The notes under the pieces: generated by a model
Seen by the model: only the letters and a program-made list of their open reading frames with translations
Database searches by the model: none
What the model was told of the DNA's origin: nothing
Shown: in pieces, positions 46,719 through 56,100 of the stretch
Layout: the number at the start of each line of letters is the position of its first letter
Position numbering within the stretch: the stretch's first letter is position 1
Position numbers and translations under genes: made by a program
Assembly: GCA_963844565.1 (NCBI GenBank)
Contig: CAWJON010000002.1
Location: 744,001-808,000, forward strand
Length of the DNA: 64,000 nucleotides
DNA from: JAFEDN01 sp963844565
GTDB lineage: Bacteria > Pseudomonadota > Gammaproteobacteria > Coxiellales > Coxiellaceae
Reading direction: 5' to 3'

Positions 46719-47178
46719 AAATGAAATACGTATCCTAACTGAAGCTTGCTTTGACGCTTTTCCAATGTGGAGATGCGAAGATGAGAAAATCATATATTAT
46801 CCTGTTCATACATTGGATGAAATTCCGGAGGAGGCATATAATTTTTTCGTCAGGGCAGAATTTATTTCACCATCAGGAATAAAATTTAAAGGTTTTTTAG
46901 TAAGTGTAACAAGATACTATTGCATGGGTCTTTTTTATAAAAATAAAGACTACATGTTTAATAAAAATCTTTTCAAAGAATGCTATAGTCGAACTAAAGA
47001 GATTATTACTTTAGTTGATTCACCGAAAGTAAAAAGAATCTCTGATATCTTTCCGTTAAAATATAAAACTACAATCCATATGCCGGGCATTAGAGAATTG
47101 GAAGGAAGTTTCGATGCCTTTGAAAGGGCTCAAGAAAGGGGATTTACTTATGAAGATCAGGTTATAAAAAATAAATAA
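46708..47178 (+). CDS. Immunity protein, intact paralogue of 28402 (TTG start)
   Basis: 156 residues, closely similar to the protein at 28402 over its full length (FPMWRCEDEKIIYYPVHTLDE, FDAFERAQERGFTYEDQV). It starts at TTG inside the last codons of the toxin remnant with GGGG upstream, exactly as in the first copy. The toxin beside it is broken while this gene is open, so it may protect against sister cells that still have the tip. Confidence 0.7.
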   Translation: MDVKNEIRILTEACFDAFPMWRCEDEKIIYYPVHTLDEIPEEAYNFFVRAEFISPSGIKFKGFLVSVTRYYCMGLFYKNKDYMFNKNLFKECYSRTKEIITLVDSPKVKRISDIFPLKYKTTIHMPGIRELEGSFDAFERAQERGFTYEDQVIKNK

Positions 47179-47199
47179 TCAATTGATGGTGAGTTATTG

Positions 47200-47401
47200 A
47201 TGGAAAAAGATTTGCATCGATTAAGTAAAGTAGTCTCACATGCGTTACGACATGACGCTTGAAGAATATAATTTATCCTTGGATAAAGATGGCTGCATTG
47301 ATATTTGCTTTGCGAACCAAGATTCCCGGTGGAAAAGTTTGCTTAAAATAAATTTAATTGAAATGATTGATCAGTCATCAAAAATACGCCACGATATTTG
47401 A
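47200..47401 (+). pseudogene. kptA: kptA copy 3, heavily decayed
   Basis: Starts HRLSKVVSHALRH, breaks by frameshift after RHD, continues in another frame with LSLDKDG, and later INLIEMIDQSSKIRHDI before a stop. The entire ADP-ribosyltransferase half is lost. Confidence 0.65.
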
Positions 47402-47805
47402 TTTAAAATCAATAGCATATAAGATTTATCGTCAGCTTACACAAAAATCTGGGATAATAACGGGGACGATTTGTGTCGGATTATTTACTTTTTACAGGCG
47501 CACTTCTTCTTATCGGGCCCGCAGCCTCAAGCTCATAAATACGATTTAGTAAAATGGATTATTTGACTTTTTTCTCTCAATTATTTAAGATTTTTTCCAT
47601 GTCGATCCCAAAAAATTCGTTATCTATTTGAATTTTAATAAAAAATTATGTAGGAAATTTCGTACAACAGATATGGAAATTTCCTGCATATTTTATAGTC
47701 TAATAATGTTTAAATAATGCACATACAACTGGCGGATTTCATGGAAAGCAGAGGTTAAATATAGGAAAGGATAATAGAAAAATACATAAAATTGAGATTA
47801 AGTCC
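47402..47805. other. Intergenic region with regulon box 3
   Basis: End of the toxin array. A 60-codon frame at 47367-47549 shows no protein-like pattern. The shared promoter box lies at 47651-47720. Confidence 0.5.
47651..47720 (+). promoter_or_regulatory. Shared promoter box, copy 3
   Basis: GGAAATTTCCTGCATATTTT and ATGTTTAAATAATGC align with copies 1 and 2. GGAAATTTCC is itself a palindrome. GGATTTCATGGAAA follows, as in copy 1. It ends 85 bases before the ATG at 47806. Confidence 0.6.
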
Positions 47806-48204
47806 ATGAAAAATAATAAGTTTCCTAAATCTTTGCAAATTTTAATGAAAGAGCTGATAAGCATCCAAGTACTTTTGGAAGGCATCCAAAACAAATTAAA
47901 CGATTCTAATCATCTTACTGAGTTCCAATTGAAACGTTTAAAGGGTAAAACAATTGCAATTGTAGCACTAATTAAAGAGGTTAAAAAAGTTAAAAGTTTA
48001 ACCTTAATGGAGCAGGATTATGTGAACTTTTGCCTTCTATTAGCTTACGGCAGTGATATGGCTGATGATTTGCTAGAGCTTGAAAATAGTTCAGATAAAT
48101 CCCGGTCGAATGCTCATTCTTGGAATGCAATAGTGAAAGAGTTTGTACCCTTTGTGAGTGGTAGTTTCTACAACACCACTATATTGAAGGGACTTTATGA
48201 ATAA
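47806..48204 (+). CDS. Small helical protein A of the micropeptide module, copy 2
   Basis: 132 residues, paralogue of 31221 (shared SLTLMEQDYVNFCLLLAYGSDMADDLLELE core and Trp in the C-terminal part). No known family. The last eight bases overlap the start of the next gene, so A and B are coupled here, while in copy 1 they are 150 bases apart. Confidence 0.7.
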   Translation: MKNNKFPKSLQILMKELISIQVLLEGIQNKLNDSNHLTEFQLKRLKGKTIAIVALIKEVKKVKSLTLMEQDYVNFCLLLAYGSDMADDLLELENSSDKSRSNAHSWNAIVKEFVPFVSGSFYNTTILKGLYE

Positions 48205-48898
48205 TACTATTTTTAGAAATCAAAACAATACGAATTATAAAGAAAATGGAAAAGAGAATAAATCAAAATCTCTAACAAAAGAAGATATTATTGAGATACT
48301 CAATAGTGATGCCGTTGCATCCCTAAAAAAACCGCTTGTTGGTGCATTAAGTCGTCTGGGAGTTGGTATTCCCCTTTGGGTCACCTTAACTAAGGGTTTA
48401 GGATTTGCTTTATTATTAGCCGCTGGTTTGATCGGTTATTATATACAGTGGAATACTGAATTAATGCAGCGAAAAGCTGAAACTACCGCTCGTGCAGCTG
48501 CTCAACTTCAAAAAACGATTGATCGCAAGATTGAATGGCAAATAAAGTTAAACAATTCAATGGGTAGCTTAAAAGAAAAAATGGAATTGATAAAACTAAA
48601 ATGTGATGAGCGCGTGCCAATGACCAAATATGAACAAAATAAAATACGTCTATTAGAAAGGAGTAAAATTGTATATGCGATGATGGGCATTCAGTATATC
48701 TTCAGTGAAAAGGTTATTGATGGAGCTAGAGAATATGTTCTTTTTGATGAGAGTGTAAATGATTTATGTGGTAAAAATGCTCCTTCTGAAATGGCTTGGA
48801 GAGAAATACTCATTAAAAATAATCAACTCATGGGCGAATCGATTAAGGAAGACGAAAAAAAACTAAATCAACTTAATTCAATAAAAAAGAAGTATTAA
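48197..48898 (+). CDS. Coiled-coil membrane protein B of the micropeptide module, copy 2
   Basis: 233 residues with a polar N-terminus, one or two hydrophobic segments (about 55-85, PLWVTLTKGLGFALLLAAGLIGYY), then a charged coiled coil and C-terminal domain parallel to 31776 (KLKCDERVPMTKYEQNKIRL; VIDGAREYVLFDESVNDLC). AAGGGA precedes the ATG. Function unknown. Confidence 0.7.
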   Translation: MNNTIFRNQNNTNYKENGKENKSKSLTKEDIIEILNSDAVASLKKPLVGALSRLGVGIPLWVTLTKGLGFALLLAAGLIGYYIQWNTELMQRKAETTARAAAQLQKTIDRKIEWQIKLNNSMGSLKEKMELIKLKCDERVPMTKYEQNKIRLLERSKIVYAMMGIQYIFSEKVIDGAREYVLFDESVNDLCGKNAPSEMAWREILIKNNQLMGESIKEDEKKLNQLNSIKKKY

Positions 48899-48901
48899 TA
48901 A

Positions 48902-48937
48902 TTGGTTGTCTCACACAAAAATGTGTGAGACAACCAA
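48902..48937. terminator. Strong bidirectional hairpin between convergent genes
   Basis: A perfect 16-bp stem (TTGGTTGTCTCACACA and its complement) around AAAA. T-tracts are weak on both sides, but position between protein B and the convergent micropeptide supports a terminator. Confidence 0.7.
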
Positions 48938-48942
48938 AAAAT

Positions 48943-49002
48943 TTAAGCACAAGTTGCTGTTTTAGCAAATTTCTTAGAAAAGAAAAATTTAAGTATTTTC
49001 AT
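48943..49002 (-). CDS. Cationic micropeptide with penultimate Cys, copy 2
   Basis: 19 residues, MKILKFFFSKKFAKTATCA, with GAGG eight bases before the ATG. It shares with copy 1 (32567-32620) the basic amphipathic body and the ending A-[RK]-[ST]-A-x-C-x. Confidence 0.6.
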   Translation of the reverse strand: MKILKFFFSKKFAKTATCA

Positions 49003-49162
49003 TTCAATATCCTCATTTTGAGTTTTTCACTTGAAGAGAAACGCCTATAGGAGTTTCCCTTCCCCTGTACCAAACTTCCGTAAAAGTTTGGAATCTTTTT
49101 CTCTCAGAAAATTCTAGATATTTTCTCGTGTTAAATTTAGCCGCCTGATTAATAAAATTCTT

Positions 49163-49222
49163 CTATTTCAACATCAAAAACGCTGAACAAATAAACAATG
49201 TACCTATTACCCAGAATGTCAT
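49163..49222 (-). CDS. Hydrophobic micropeptide, copy 2
   Basis: 19 residues, MTFWVIGTLFICSAFLMLK, one predicted membrane helix. CGGAG lies six bases before the ATG, a strong ribosome binding site. It has the same place and strand as 32731-32796. Confidence 0.6.
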   Translation of the reverse strand: MTFWVIGTLFICSAFLMLK

Positions 49223-49302
49223 ATTTAACTCCGATCACTAACTATTTTATGGACTCTATATTATCAAGATCTTACTTTACCAGTACTTTTGCCGAGTATA
49301 CA

Positions 49303-49788
49303 TTAATTAACCTCTAAATGAGTTGTCAGCTGAGGAAAACGCGCGGTCAGTTTCTCGCCAATTTTTTCCAGTATCTTGCGCACGAATGAGCGGCCTCTTA
49401 TTTGATAAATATATTCACCGAATTCTTTTTTATATAAACTTTGGGTTTGTTTAAAAAACTGACTGAATAGCGCATCATTTTGCGCATCTTGTGCAGGATT
49501 ATGATCCAAAAATTGTTCTTCAAGATGACCAAATACTTGTTGGCAAAAATGACGGTACATTTTTGTGTGTAAAATATGCGCGTGCCAGGCTTCATCAATT
49601 TCTTTAGAAGGCGGCAAAGTTTCATTTGGATATTTTATTCGCAAGAAAAGATAACGGCGATATTGCTTTATTACAGTTACAGCTTCATCTTTAGACCATT
49701 TTTCAATTCTCATTAACCTGTCAATAACAGGTTGAAGATCAAAAGAATCGATAATGCTTTTGGCTTGATCTAAATTTTCTACTTCCAT
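49303..49788 (-). CDS. DUF1399/GRDP-like protein, copy 2
   Basis: 161 residues, paralogue of 32842-33348, with IDEAWHAHILHTKMYRHFCQQVFG. First gene of the minus-strand set of the second micropeptide module. Confidence 0.75.
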   Translation of the reverse strand: MEVENLDQAKSIIDSFDLQPVIDRLMRIEKWSKDEAVTVIKQYRRYLFLRIKYPNETLPPSKEIDEAWHAHILHTKMYRHFCQQVFGHLEEQFLDHNPAQDAQNDALFSQFFKQTQSLYKKEFGEYIYQIRGRSFVRKILEKIGEKLTARFPQLTTHLEVN

Positions 49789-49853
49789 TCTATTCTCATC
49801 CGTTATGACTTGACACTAGTTTAGAGTAAATTTATATTGAATACAATATCAGG

Positions 49854-50546
49854 ATGAATATGTTTAATAAGCTAAGAAAAATAATAAATAATTTGCGATG
49901 GTTAATGCAATGGCAGAATGGTCAAATTAGTTGTCATCGAGAAGTTGTATCGCCTGATCTGATTAACCATTTCCATTATTTACACTTGCAACCTGGCGCC
50001 CGCGTTTTAGCGCCTTTGTGTGGGAAAAGTGAAGATATAAAATGGTTGGCTGCACAAGGCCATCCTGTTATTGGTGTTGAATTAAGCCCTATTGCTTGCC
50101 GCGATTTTTTTGCCGAAATGAGTATAACACCGCGTATCACTCAACTAAAAAATTTCATTCATTATAAACACAATAATATTGAATTGCTCTGCGGAGATAT
50201 TTTTAAACTAAAAATGACTGATTTACCACCTATTGACGCCATCTATGATTGCCGAGCGCTCATCGCACTGCCCGCAGCAATCCGTCAACAATATGTGCAT
50301 CATTTGTTGGCTTGCTGTAGTAAGTCTGTTCAAATTTTATTGATGGGATTTTATTCCCCCTCTCAAATTAGAGGCCAAATTAAAGGGCCGCCTTTTTCAA
50401 TAAGTGATGACGAAATCAATCGCTTATTTGGCATAAATTTCAAAGTGAAAATTCTTCAACAGACATCATTAACTGAAATACCTAAACATTTAGCCAACAG
50501 AGATTTCCAAGAAATTATGATTAAAATATATTTAATTTCCATGTAA
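49854..50546 (+). CDS. tpm: Thiopurine S-methyltransferase (TPMT) family protein
   Basis: SAM-dependent methyltransferase of 230 residues. ARVLAPLCGKSEDIKWLAAQGHPVIGVELSPIACRDFF (about 43-80) is the TPMT SAM-binding motif, and the C-terminal part follows the family (PPFSISDDEINRLFG). Bacterial TPMTs methylate selenium, tellurium or thiol compounds; the substrate here is unknown. Confidence 0.85.
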   Translation: MNMFNKLRKIINNLRWLMQWQNGQISCHREVVSPDLINHFHYLHLQPGARVLAPLCGKSEDIKWLAAQGHPVIGVELSPIACRDFFAEMSITPRITQLKNFIHYKHNNIELLCGDIFKLKMTDLPPIDAIYDCRALIALPAAIRQQYVHHLLACCSKSVQILLMGFYSPSQIRGQIKGPPFSISDDEINRLFGINFKVKILQQTSLTEIPKHLANRDFQEIMIKIYLISM

Positions 50547-50583
50547 CGCAGGACAGAAGACAAATCAATACAGTCTATAAGAA

Positions 50584-50685
50584 GTAGGGGTGGTCAGTGA
50601 TGAGGGTATTTTAAAATTTAAATTAAATTTCAAAGACTTTTATTTTAGCAAATAGTCATGTTTGACACTAAAATCTTAGCGATTG
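50584..50685 (+). repeat. Dispersed repeat R, copy 2
   Basis: Nearly the same about 100 bases as 43381-43481 (AATTTAAATTAAATTTCAAA core, end CTTAGCGATTG). It lies just downstream of the TPMT gene and before the secreted-protein gene. Confidence 0.7.
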
Positions 50686-50699
50686 GGAGATTGTCAACA

Positions 50700-51348
50700 A
50701 GGTAATTCACCTTAAGAATTGGACAAAGTAAATGTAAAACCTTGATCAGGGGCATAAGTAGGGGGAGTGGAAACTTGAATAGCTTTACAACCTGTACCTG
50801 TACATGATGGTGGAGCTGGTTCAGCTGTATCGACGCTAAAAGTAGCTACCAAATTAGATGGAGATGACTCGCATTTTCCCGGGTTCTGATAAATTTTGAC
50901 TTCTAAGCTATAAAAAGTCTGATTCGTATAGTCTATTTCCACAGATTGACTACTGCTAACATTGCCAGAGACAGAGCCATTAGTCGGCGTTACACTTACA
51001 GCATAACCCATACACTGAGGGTTTGAGTCTGAGGTATTGTTCGTAAATCTAATGGGGTAGTTTATAACAGCTGCATTTGCTACTGTGTGAATACAGCACA
51101 GAAAAATAATAGACCCCACTACCTTTTTAAGATTAACTTTAACCATAAATTTCTCCTACTATTTATAGTAGTATATTTTTTGATCAAATTCATTCACAAT
51201 CAACGAGAAATTCACGCAAAAAATAAAAATTAGAGTTTTTTTAAGAAATAATTATCAATTATAAGCTTAAAATATACAAACTAAAATAGTTGACACTGTT
51301 TGCTGCTGTTTTTAAGTAGCGATATTGATATTAAGGCAAAACAGCCAG
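50700..51348. repeat. Segmental duplication, copy 1
   Basis: This block (secreted-protein gene, its upstream region and a 54-base end at 51295-51348) recurs at 59960-60720 in the same orientation. The 54-base end contains the last codons of the pseudokinase gene. Confidence 0.65.
50712..51146 (-). CDS. Small secreted protein, paralogue 1
   Basis: 144 residues with a Sec signal peptide (about 1-26, ending ANAA). The mature part is beta-rich with four cysteines (CMGY, GKCESS, SCTGTGCKAI) that could form two disulfides. Paralogue of 59972-60409; the two lie on duplicated blocks. Family not recognised. AGGAG precedes the ATG. Confidence 0.75.
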   Translation of the reverse strand: MVKVNLKKVVGSIIFLCCIHTVANAAVINYPIRFTNNTSDSNPQCMGYAVSVTPTNGSVSGNVSSSQSVEIDYTNQTFYSLEVKIYQNPGKCESSPSNLVATFSVDTAEPAPPSCTGTGCKAIQVSTPPTYAPDQGFTFTLSNS

Positions 51349-52965
51349 AAATGGCAATTTTTCTTCTATATGCTTTGCTCGATCTCGGCACTCCTGATCA
51401 CCAGCTTCTCCAGCTCTTCGATACCAAATCATCGCCTGTCTTTGGTCTTTTAGAGTTCCCCACCCGTTATCCAGTTGCACGCCCACATTGCGTACCGCTC
51501 GTCGCAAACCCAGCTCGGCCGCCGCAAGCATTAATTGGTAAGCTTGGAGCTGGTTTTGCTCAACGCCTTGACCAAACAGTAACAATTGCGCATAAGACGC
51601 CAACGCATCCGTACTATCATCTTTAGCTTTAGAATATTTTGCAAAAGCCGTTTTATAGTCTTCCCCACGTTCTGCATGGCTCCCCTCAATATAAAGTTTT
51701 TCTGCGCGATTGAATTTCTTGATTAATGATTTTAAATGATCTAAAGAAGGGCGATGTTTTGGGTCTTCAGCCCAACAATCTCTAATAATTTGTTGCCATT
51801 CTGCGGGAATATCAGGATTTAGTGTCAGATTTTTTTCAGATAATGTAGTCGGTCTTTTTCCGGTAAATATTTCATAAAATAATTTGCCTAAAGCATAAAT
51901 ATCGGTTGCTTCCGTGGGTTTTTCACCCTGTATCAATTCAGGTGCGCATGGTTCATCGGTTAGTTGTAGTGGTTTATCCACAGAGTCGATAGTCATGATT
52001 AAAGACCGGAAGAGATTGAAGCCAGAAATTCTGGCTTGAAGATCTTGGGTTAATAAAATATTTGAGCCACATAAATTGTTGTGGATAATGCCGTTGTTAT
52101 GCAAGAACTGCAAGCCATTGACAATATTATCGGCAATTTTACTTTTTTGTAAAACGGGTAATTCAGTCTTTTTGGGATAATCCTCCAAAGATCCTAAAGG
52201 GAAATATTTCATCACTAAACAAGTTTTTTCTTCTAAACAAGCGCCGAAGAATCTTATAATGAACGGATTGCTTAATCGGCTTAAGACTTGAATTTCACGC
52301 TGAAATTCTAATTTTTCGCTTTCGGAGAAAGAATGTTTCAGTAACTTAACTGCAACTTCGGCGCCTTGCCATTTTCCCAAGTAAACTGTGGTGGCCCGGC
52401 CTTTGCCAATTTCTTTTTTTAAAGTTAACGCAGAAAATGGAATCCTTAGCTCAAACGGTAATGGAAACTTTCCTTTTTCTTCTTTGATCTCGTGGGATGA
52501 ACTTTTTCCCAGTTTGATAACCATAGCATCCAATTTACGTTCCATCATTTCTATTGATGCTCTGAAACTTTTAAATTCTCTAGATTGTTCATTCCCTCGA
52601 TGGACTGCGATATGTAAATTTAAATGAGATTGAGCACGTAAAATTGTTTTGTCTAGTTCATCAAATTTTCTAGCGTTGGCTTCAGATCTTAAATAGCGCG
52701 TCGCTCGCCAAGAATGGGAATAATCATAAATAAAGACTGAACATTCGCGTAAAGCTTTCTCCAAATGCACAATACCTTTTTCGTATTTTTTTAATGTCGT
52801 ATCAATATCTGCAATTGCCTCTACTACAATATGAATGCTTTCCGCTAGATCAAGACATTTACCTTGATTATCATCCACTTGCTTAATACATTGGTAAATT
52901 TCTGTAGCCAGCTTATAAATATTCCTGACTGCTAATGCAGTTTCGACTCCAGCCATCATAATCAT
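51331..52965 (-). CDS. MLKL-like protein: helical bundle, pseudokinase, Sel1 repeats
   Basis: 544 residues. About 1-155 form amphipathic helices resembling the MLKL four-helix bundle and brace. A protein-kinase fold spans about 180-415: glycine loop IGKGRATTVYLG (186-197), VAVK Lys207, APE at 341-343. The HRD motif is HNN (295-297), so the catalytic Asp is lost, and DFG is GFN (315-317); MLKL likewise has HGK and GFE. SNILLTQDLQARISGFNLF parallels the MLKL segment. Residues about 425-530 are Sel1-like helical repeats. No signal peptide. The start could be ATG 1 or the ATG two codons later. Divergent to the kinase at 53105; pairing is inference. Confidence 0.8.
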   Translation of the reverse strand: MIMMAGVETALAVRNIYKLATEIYQCIKQVDDNQGKCLDLAESIHIVVEAIADIDTTLKKYEKGIVHLEKALRECSVFIYDYSHSWRATRYLRSEANARKFDELDKTILRAQSHLNLHIAVHRGNEQSREFKSFRASIEMMERKLDAMVIKLGKSSSHEIKEEKGKFPLPFELRIPFSALTLKKEIGKGRATTVYLGKWQGAEVAVKLLKHSFSESEKLEFQREIQVLSRLSNPFIIRFFGACLEEKTCLVMKYFPLGSLEDYPKKTELPVLQKSKIADNIVNGLQFLHNNGIIHNNLCGSNILLTQDLQARISGFNLFRSLIMTIDSVDKPLQLTDEPCAPELIQGEKPTEATDIYALGKLFYEIFTGKRPTTLSEKNLTLNPDIPAEWQQIIRDCWAEDPKHRPSLDHLKSLIKKFNRAEKLYIEGSHAERGEDYKTAFAKYSKAKDDSTDALASYAQLLLFGQGVEQNQLQAYQLMLAAAELGLRRAVRNVGVQLDNGWGTLKDQRQAMIWYRRAGEAGDQECRDRAKHIEEKLPFLAVLP

Positions 52966-53104
52966 ATCCCTTGAAAAAGGTAATCCATTAAAATGAGAAA
53001 ATTTATCATCTAATAACAGACTTTTAACCTGTTGATAATCGCTAGGTATTTTAATGCGAAGAATATTCTATGATTATTGACTTTATCAAGGAGGATAACA
53101 TTCC

Positions 53105-56100
53105 ATGAAGCAGTTACAGATTCTTTCAAACCATGCCTACCCAATGGTTAATAATTCTACTATTTTTCCAAGTCTTGATTTTGGTTCTCAGTTTTTATCG
53201 AATTCGATTGAAGAATTAGAAACTCAATATAATCTCCAACCCACGAAAGCAAATCAAGACATGTTGATCTACAGAATTGATAAAGAAATTGCTGAGACGC
53301 GCTCTAGGTTAAAAGAAGCTGATTTGAAACAACAAGAAGCCCAGCAAGCATTAATGACAATAACTACTTCAACTTATACTGCACTGAGACTCTATCAGTG
53401 GATAGCAAACACTTTTCTTTACTATTTGAATTCATCTCCTGATCAGTTAAGTAAATATTATAGTCAACACATAGAACTTTATATATCAAGGATCAATTTC
53501 TTAGCTCGATATAAAGAACAAATCGTGTTAGAGAAAAATTTTAGTAAATATCATCAACAAAAAGAAGAAGAGACTAAAAATAACAATATTACCTATCCAA
53601 ATTCTTATGATTTAACATGTTTAGGAGAACCTTCTGGAATTGTGATCGATGATGCTGGAAATTCTCCAAATTGTGTAAATTTCTGGTATCAAGATTGTGG
53701 ATCGATCCTTATCAATATTGGCGATATTAATGCGGATGGATTGGTCGATTTCGCAGGAACTTGTAACTCTGAAATATTTGTTTATTATGGAGATCGTGAA
53801 TTTGGACTGAGTTCTCCTTTTGGATTTAAAATTTTTTTTCACTATGAATTGTTAGGTGGTTATCCCATCAGGGGCGGATTTGACTTAAATGGTGATGATA
53901 TTGATGATTTAATAATTGGGGATGACAATGGCGGGGATTATAATACAACCTCAAGAACATACCAAGGAAAAGTCTATGTTTTATTTGGAAAACCCAATTT
54001 GGAACAAGATATAAACTGTACTTTCCCTCTTTTAAACGGAAAAAACGGTTTTGTTATATATGGAACGTCATCGGAAACAATAGGAGGAAATGTAGCTTCT
54101 TTAGGTGATGTTAATGCAGATGGAGTTGGTGATTTTGCAATAGGCTCTTCATCACGCGGAGTAAATAATTTTTATAGTTATGTAGTATTCGGCAAAAAAA
54201 ACTTGGGCCAAAGTGGATACATAGATTTAACCAGTTTAAACAGTATTGAGGGTTTTAAAATATATAAAAATAATTCGAAATTTTATTTTTTTAATCGAGC
54301 AGGTGATATTAATACAGATGGTGTGAAAGATATAATTTTAGCTATTGATGATGTATATGTGATATTTGGTAGTAAAGATTTAGGAACTAAAGAGCTTATT
54401 GATGTATCTAAATTAAATGGTATGGATGGTTTTAAAATCAATCAAACAGGGGGTTACGGATTTAGTTATATAGGCGACATTAACAATGATAGAAAGGATG
54501 ATCTTATTATAGGGGGTCAACCCAATTTTATTATTTTTGGCAACGCAGAAGTTGGTAATAAAGGTTCACTGTCCAAATCAGATCTAAATGGCGACAATGG
54601 GTTTATAATAAATGGTTCATTATCTAATTTAGGTTGTATTTCGCTCTATGCGTTTAATTATATAGGTGACTTCAATGGAGACGGAATTGATGATTTAATG
54701 ATAGGATGTGGTGATAATAATAATTATTTTGCAGAATGTCTTATCTTTGGTAATCGCTCCATCGGTAAAAATGGATACTTTGAGTTAAATTATTTAAATG
54801 TTTTTGATGGAATTACTTTTACACCTGTGGGATGTAGCTCAATTAGTGGTGTAGATATTAACAATGATGGTTTTTCGGATATATTGATAGGAAATCAAGT
54901 CGGTAATGGTAAAATCTATGTTGTATTAGGTGGTAGACAATTAATTCCTTGCAAATCAGAAATTCATTGGCTTATTCCATTTTTATCTTCCATTGGAGGC
55001 ATAGCATTAATAGCGCTTAGCTATAGTTTATATAAATACAAACAACGAAAAAAAATCTTAATATCTGAAGATTCCCTACTTCTTAATCAGGACACAAAAT
55101 CCGATCATTTTCCTCAAGCTGATAGTGTGCTGGAAGATCCAGAACAAACAGAAGATAAGCGAATTATTTTAACCACTGTTATTACTAACCCATCCATAAA
55201 TTCTGCAGCTCTATTAAATCATAATCCTAGAAAAAAGCATTGTTTATGTTTTTCCTGCTGTTACAAAGAATCTCTAGAATGGCCATTCATTCGTCATTCA
55301 GAATTAGAATATGATAAAACCAAAAAACCAAAAGAAACCCAGATAAGCATTGTTTATGAAGGAATGTATCAGAACAAACGTGTAGCTATTAAAAAAATAA
55401 AAGATTCTAATCTCGATAAAAATGGTTTTGAAGTGCTTACCAGCGAAGCCAAAATCTTGGGCGAACATAAATCAGAATGTATCGTGGAACTCATTGGCGT
55501 AGCTCAAGAAGCCAAGCATACATTTATTGTAATGGAATTGATGCCAGGAGGATCACTTTATGATTTATTAACAAATTTCCCAAACGTATTATCCCTTCCG
55601 CAAATTATTCTAATAGCCCTGGATATCTGCCATGGTGTGCTGCACTTACATGAAAATAATATTATTCATCGCGATTTAAAGAGTAAAAACATCTTATTAG
55701 ACGAGAAAAAACACGCTAAAATTGGTGATTTTGGTTCAGCTAAAATAAAAAATAGTCCTTTAGAAACCAAAACGACGGTCGATCACTTGGGTCTTACCAT
55801 GCTTTGGGCTGCGCCTGAGTTATTTTTAGGTGAAAAATCCTCAAAATCTTCTGATATCTATGCCATGTGTATGATCTTTTGGGAACTCATTATTCGACCT
55901 TATAAACACCCTTTCCAAGATGTGAATCAATATGAGTTAAAAACCATCAAACTAGAACGCAAGGATAATCAAGAAACTATACCGAAAGATTCAAAACTTT
56001 GTCCCCCAGCATTTGTCGCAATCATTCGCTCTGGTTGGCGAAAGGCCAGTCAGCGCCCTAGCGCACAATTAATTGCCAAAGAACTAGAAAAGCTTCGGCG

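Noticed and set aside
38064..47401. CRISPR array in the repetitive region
   Set aside because: Repeats are few, irregularly spaced and of different lengths, and no cas gene is present.
47367..47549. 60-codon plus-strand ORF after the kptA fragment
   Set aside because: It overlaps the decayed kptA in another frame and has no protein-like pattern or homologue in the window.
51331..51626. 108-codon plus-strand ORF at 51300
   Set aside because: It is the antisense of the Sel1-repeat part of the pseudokinase gene.
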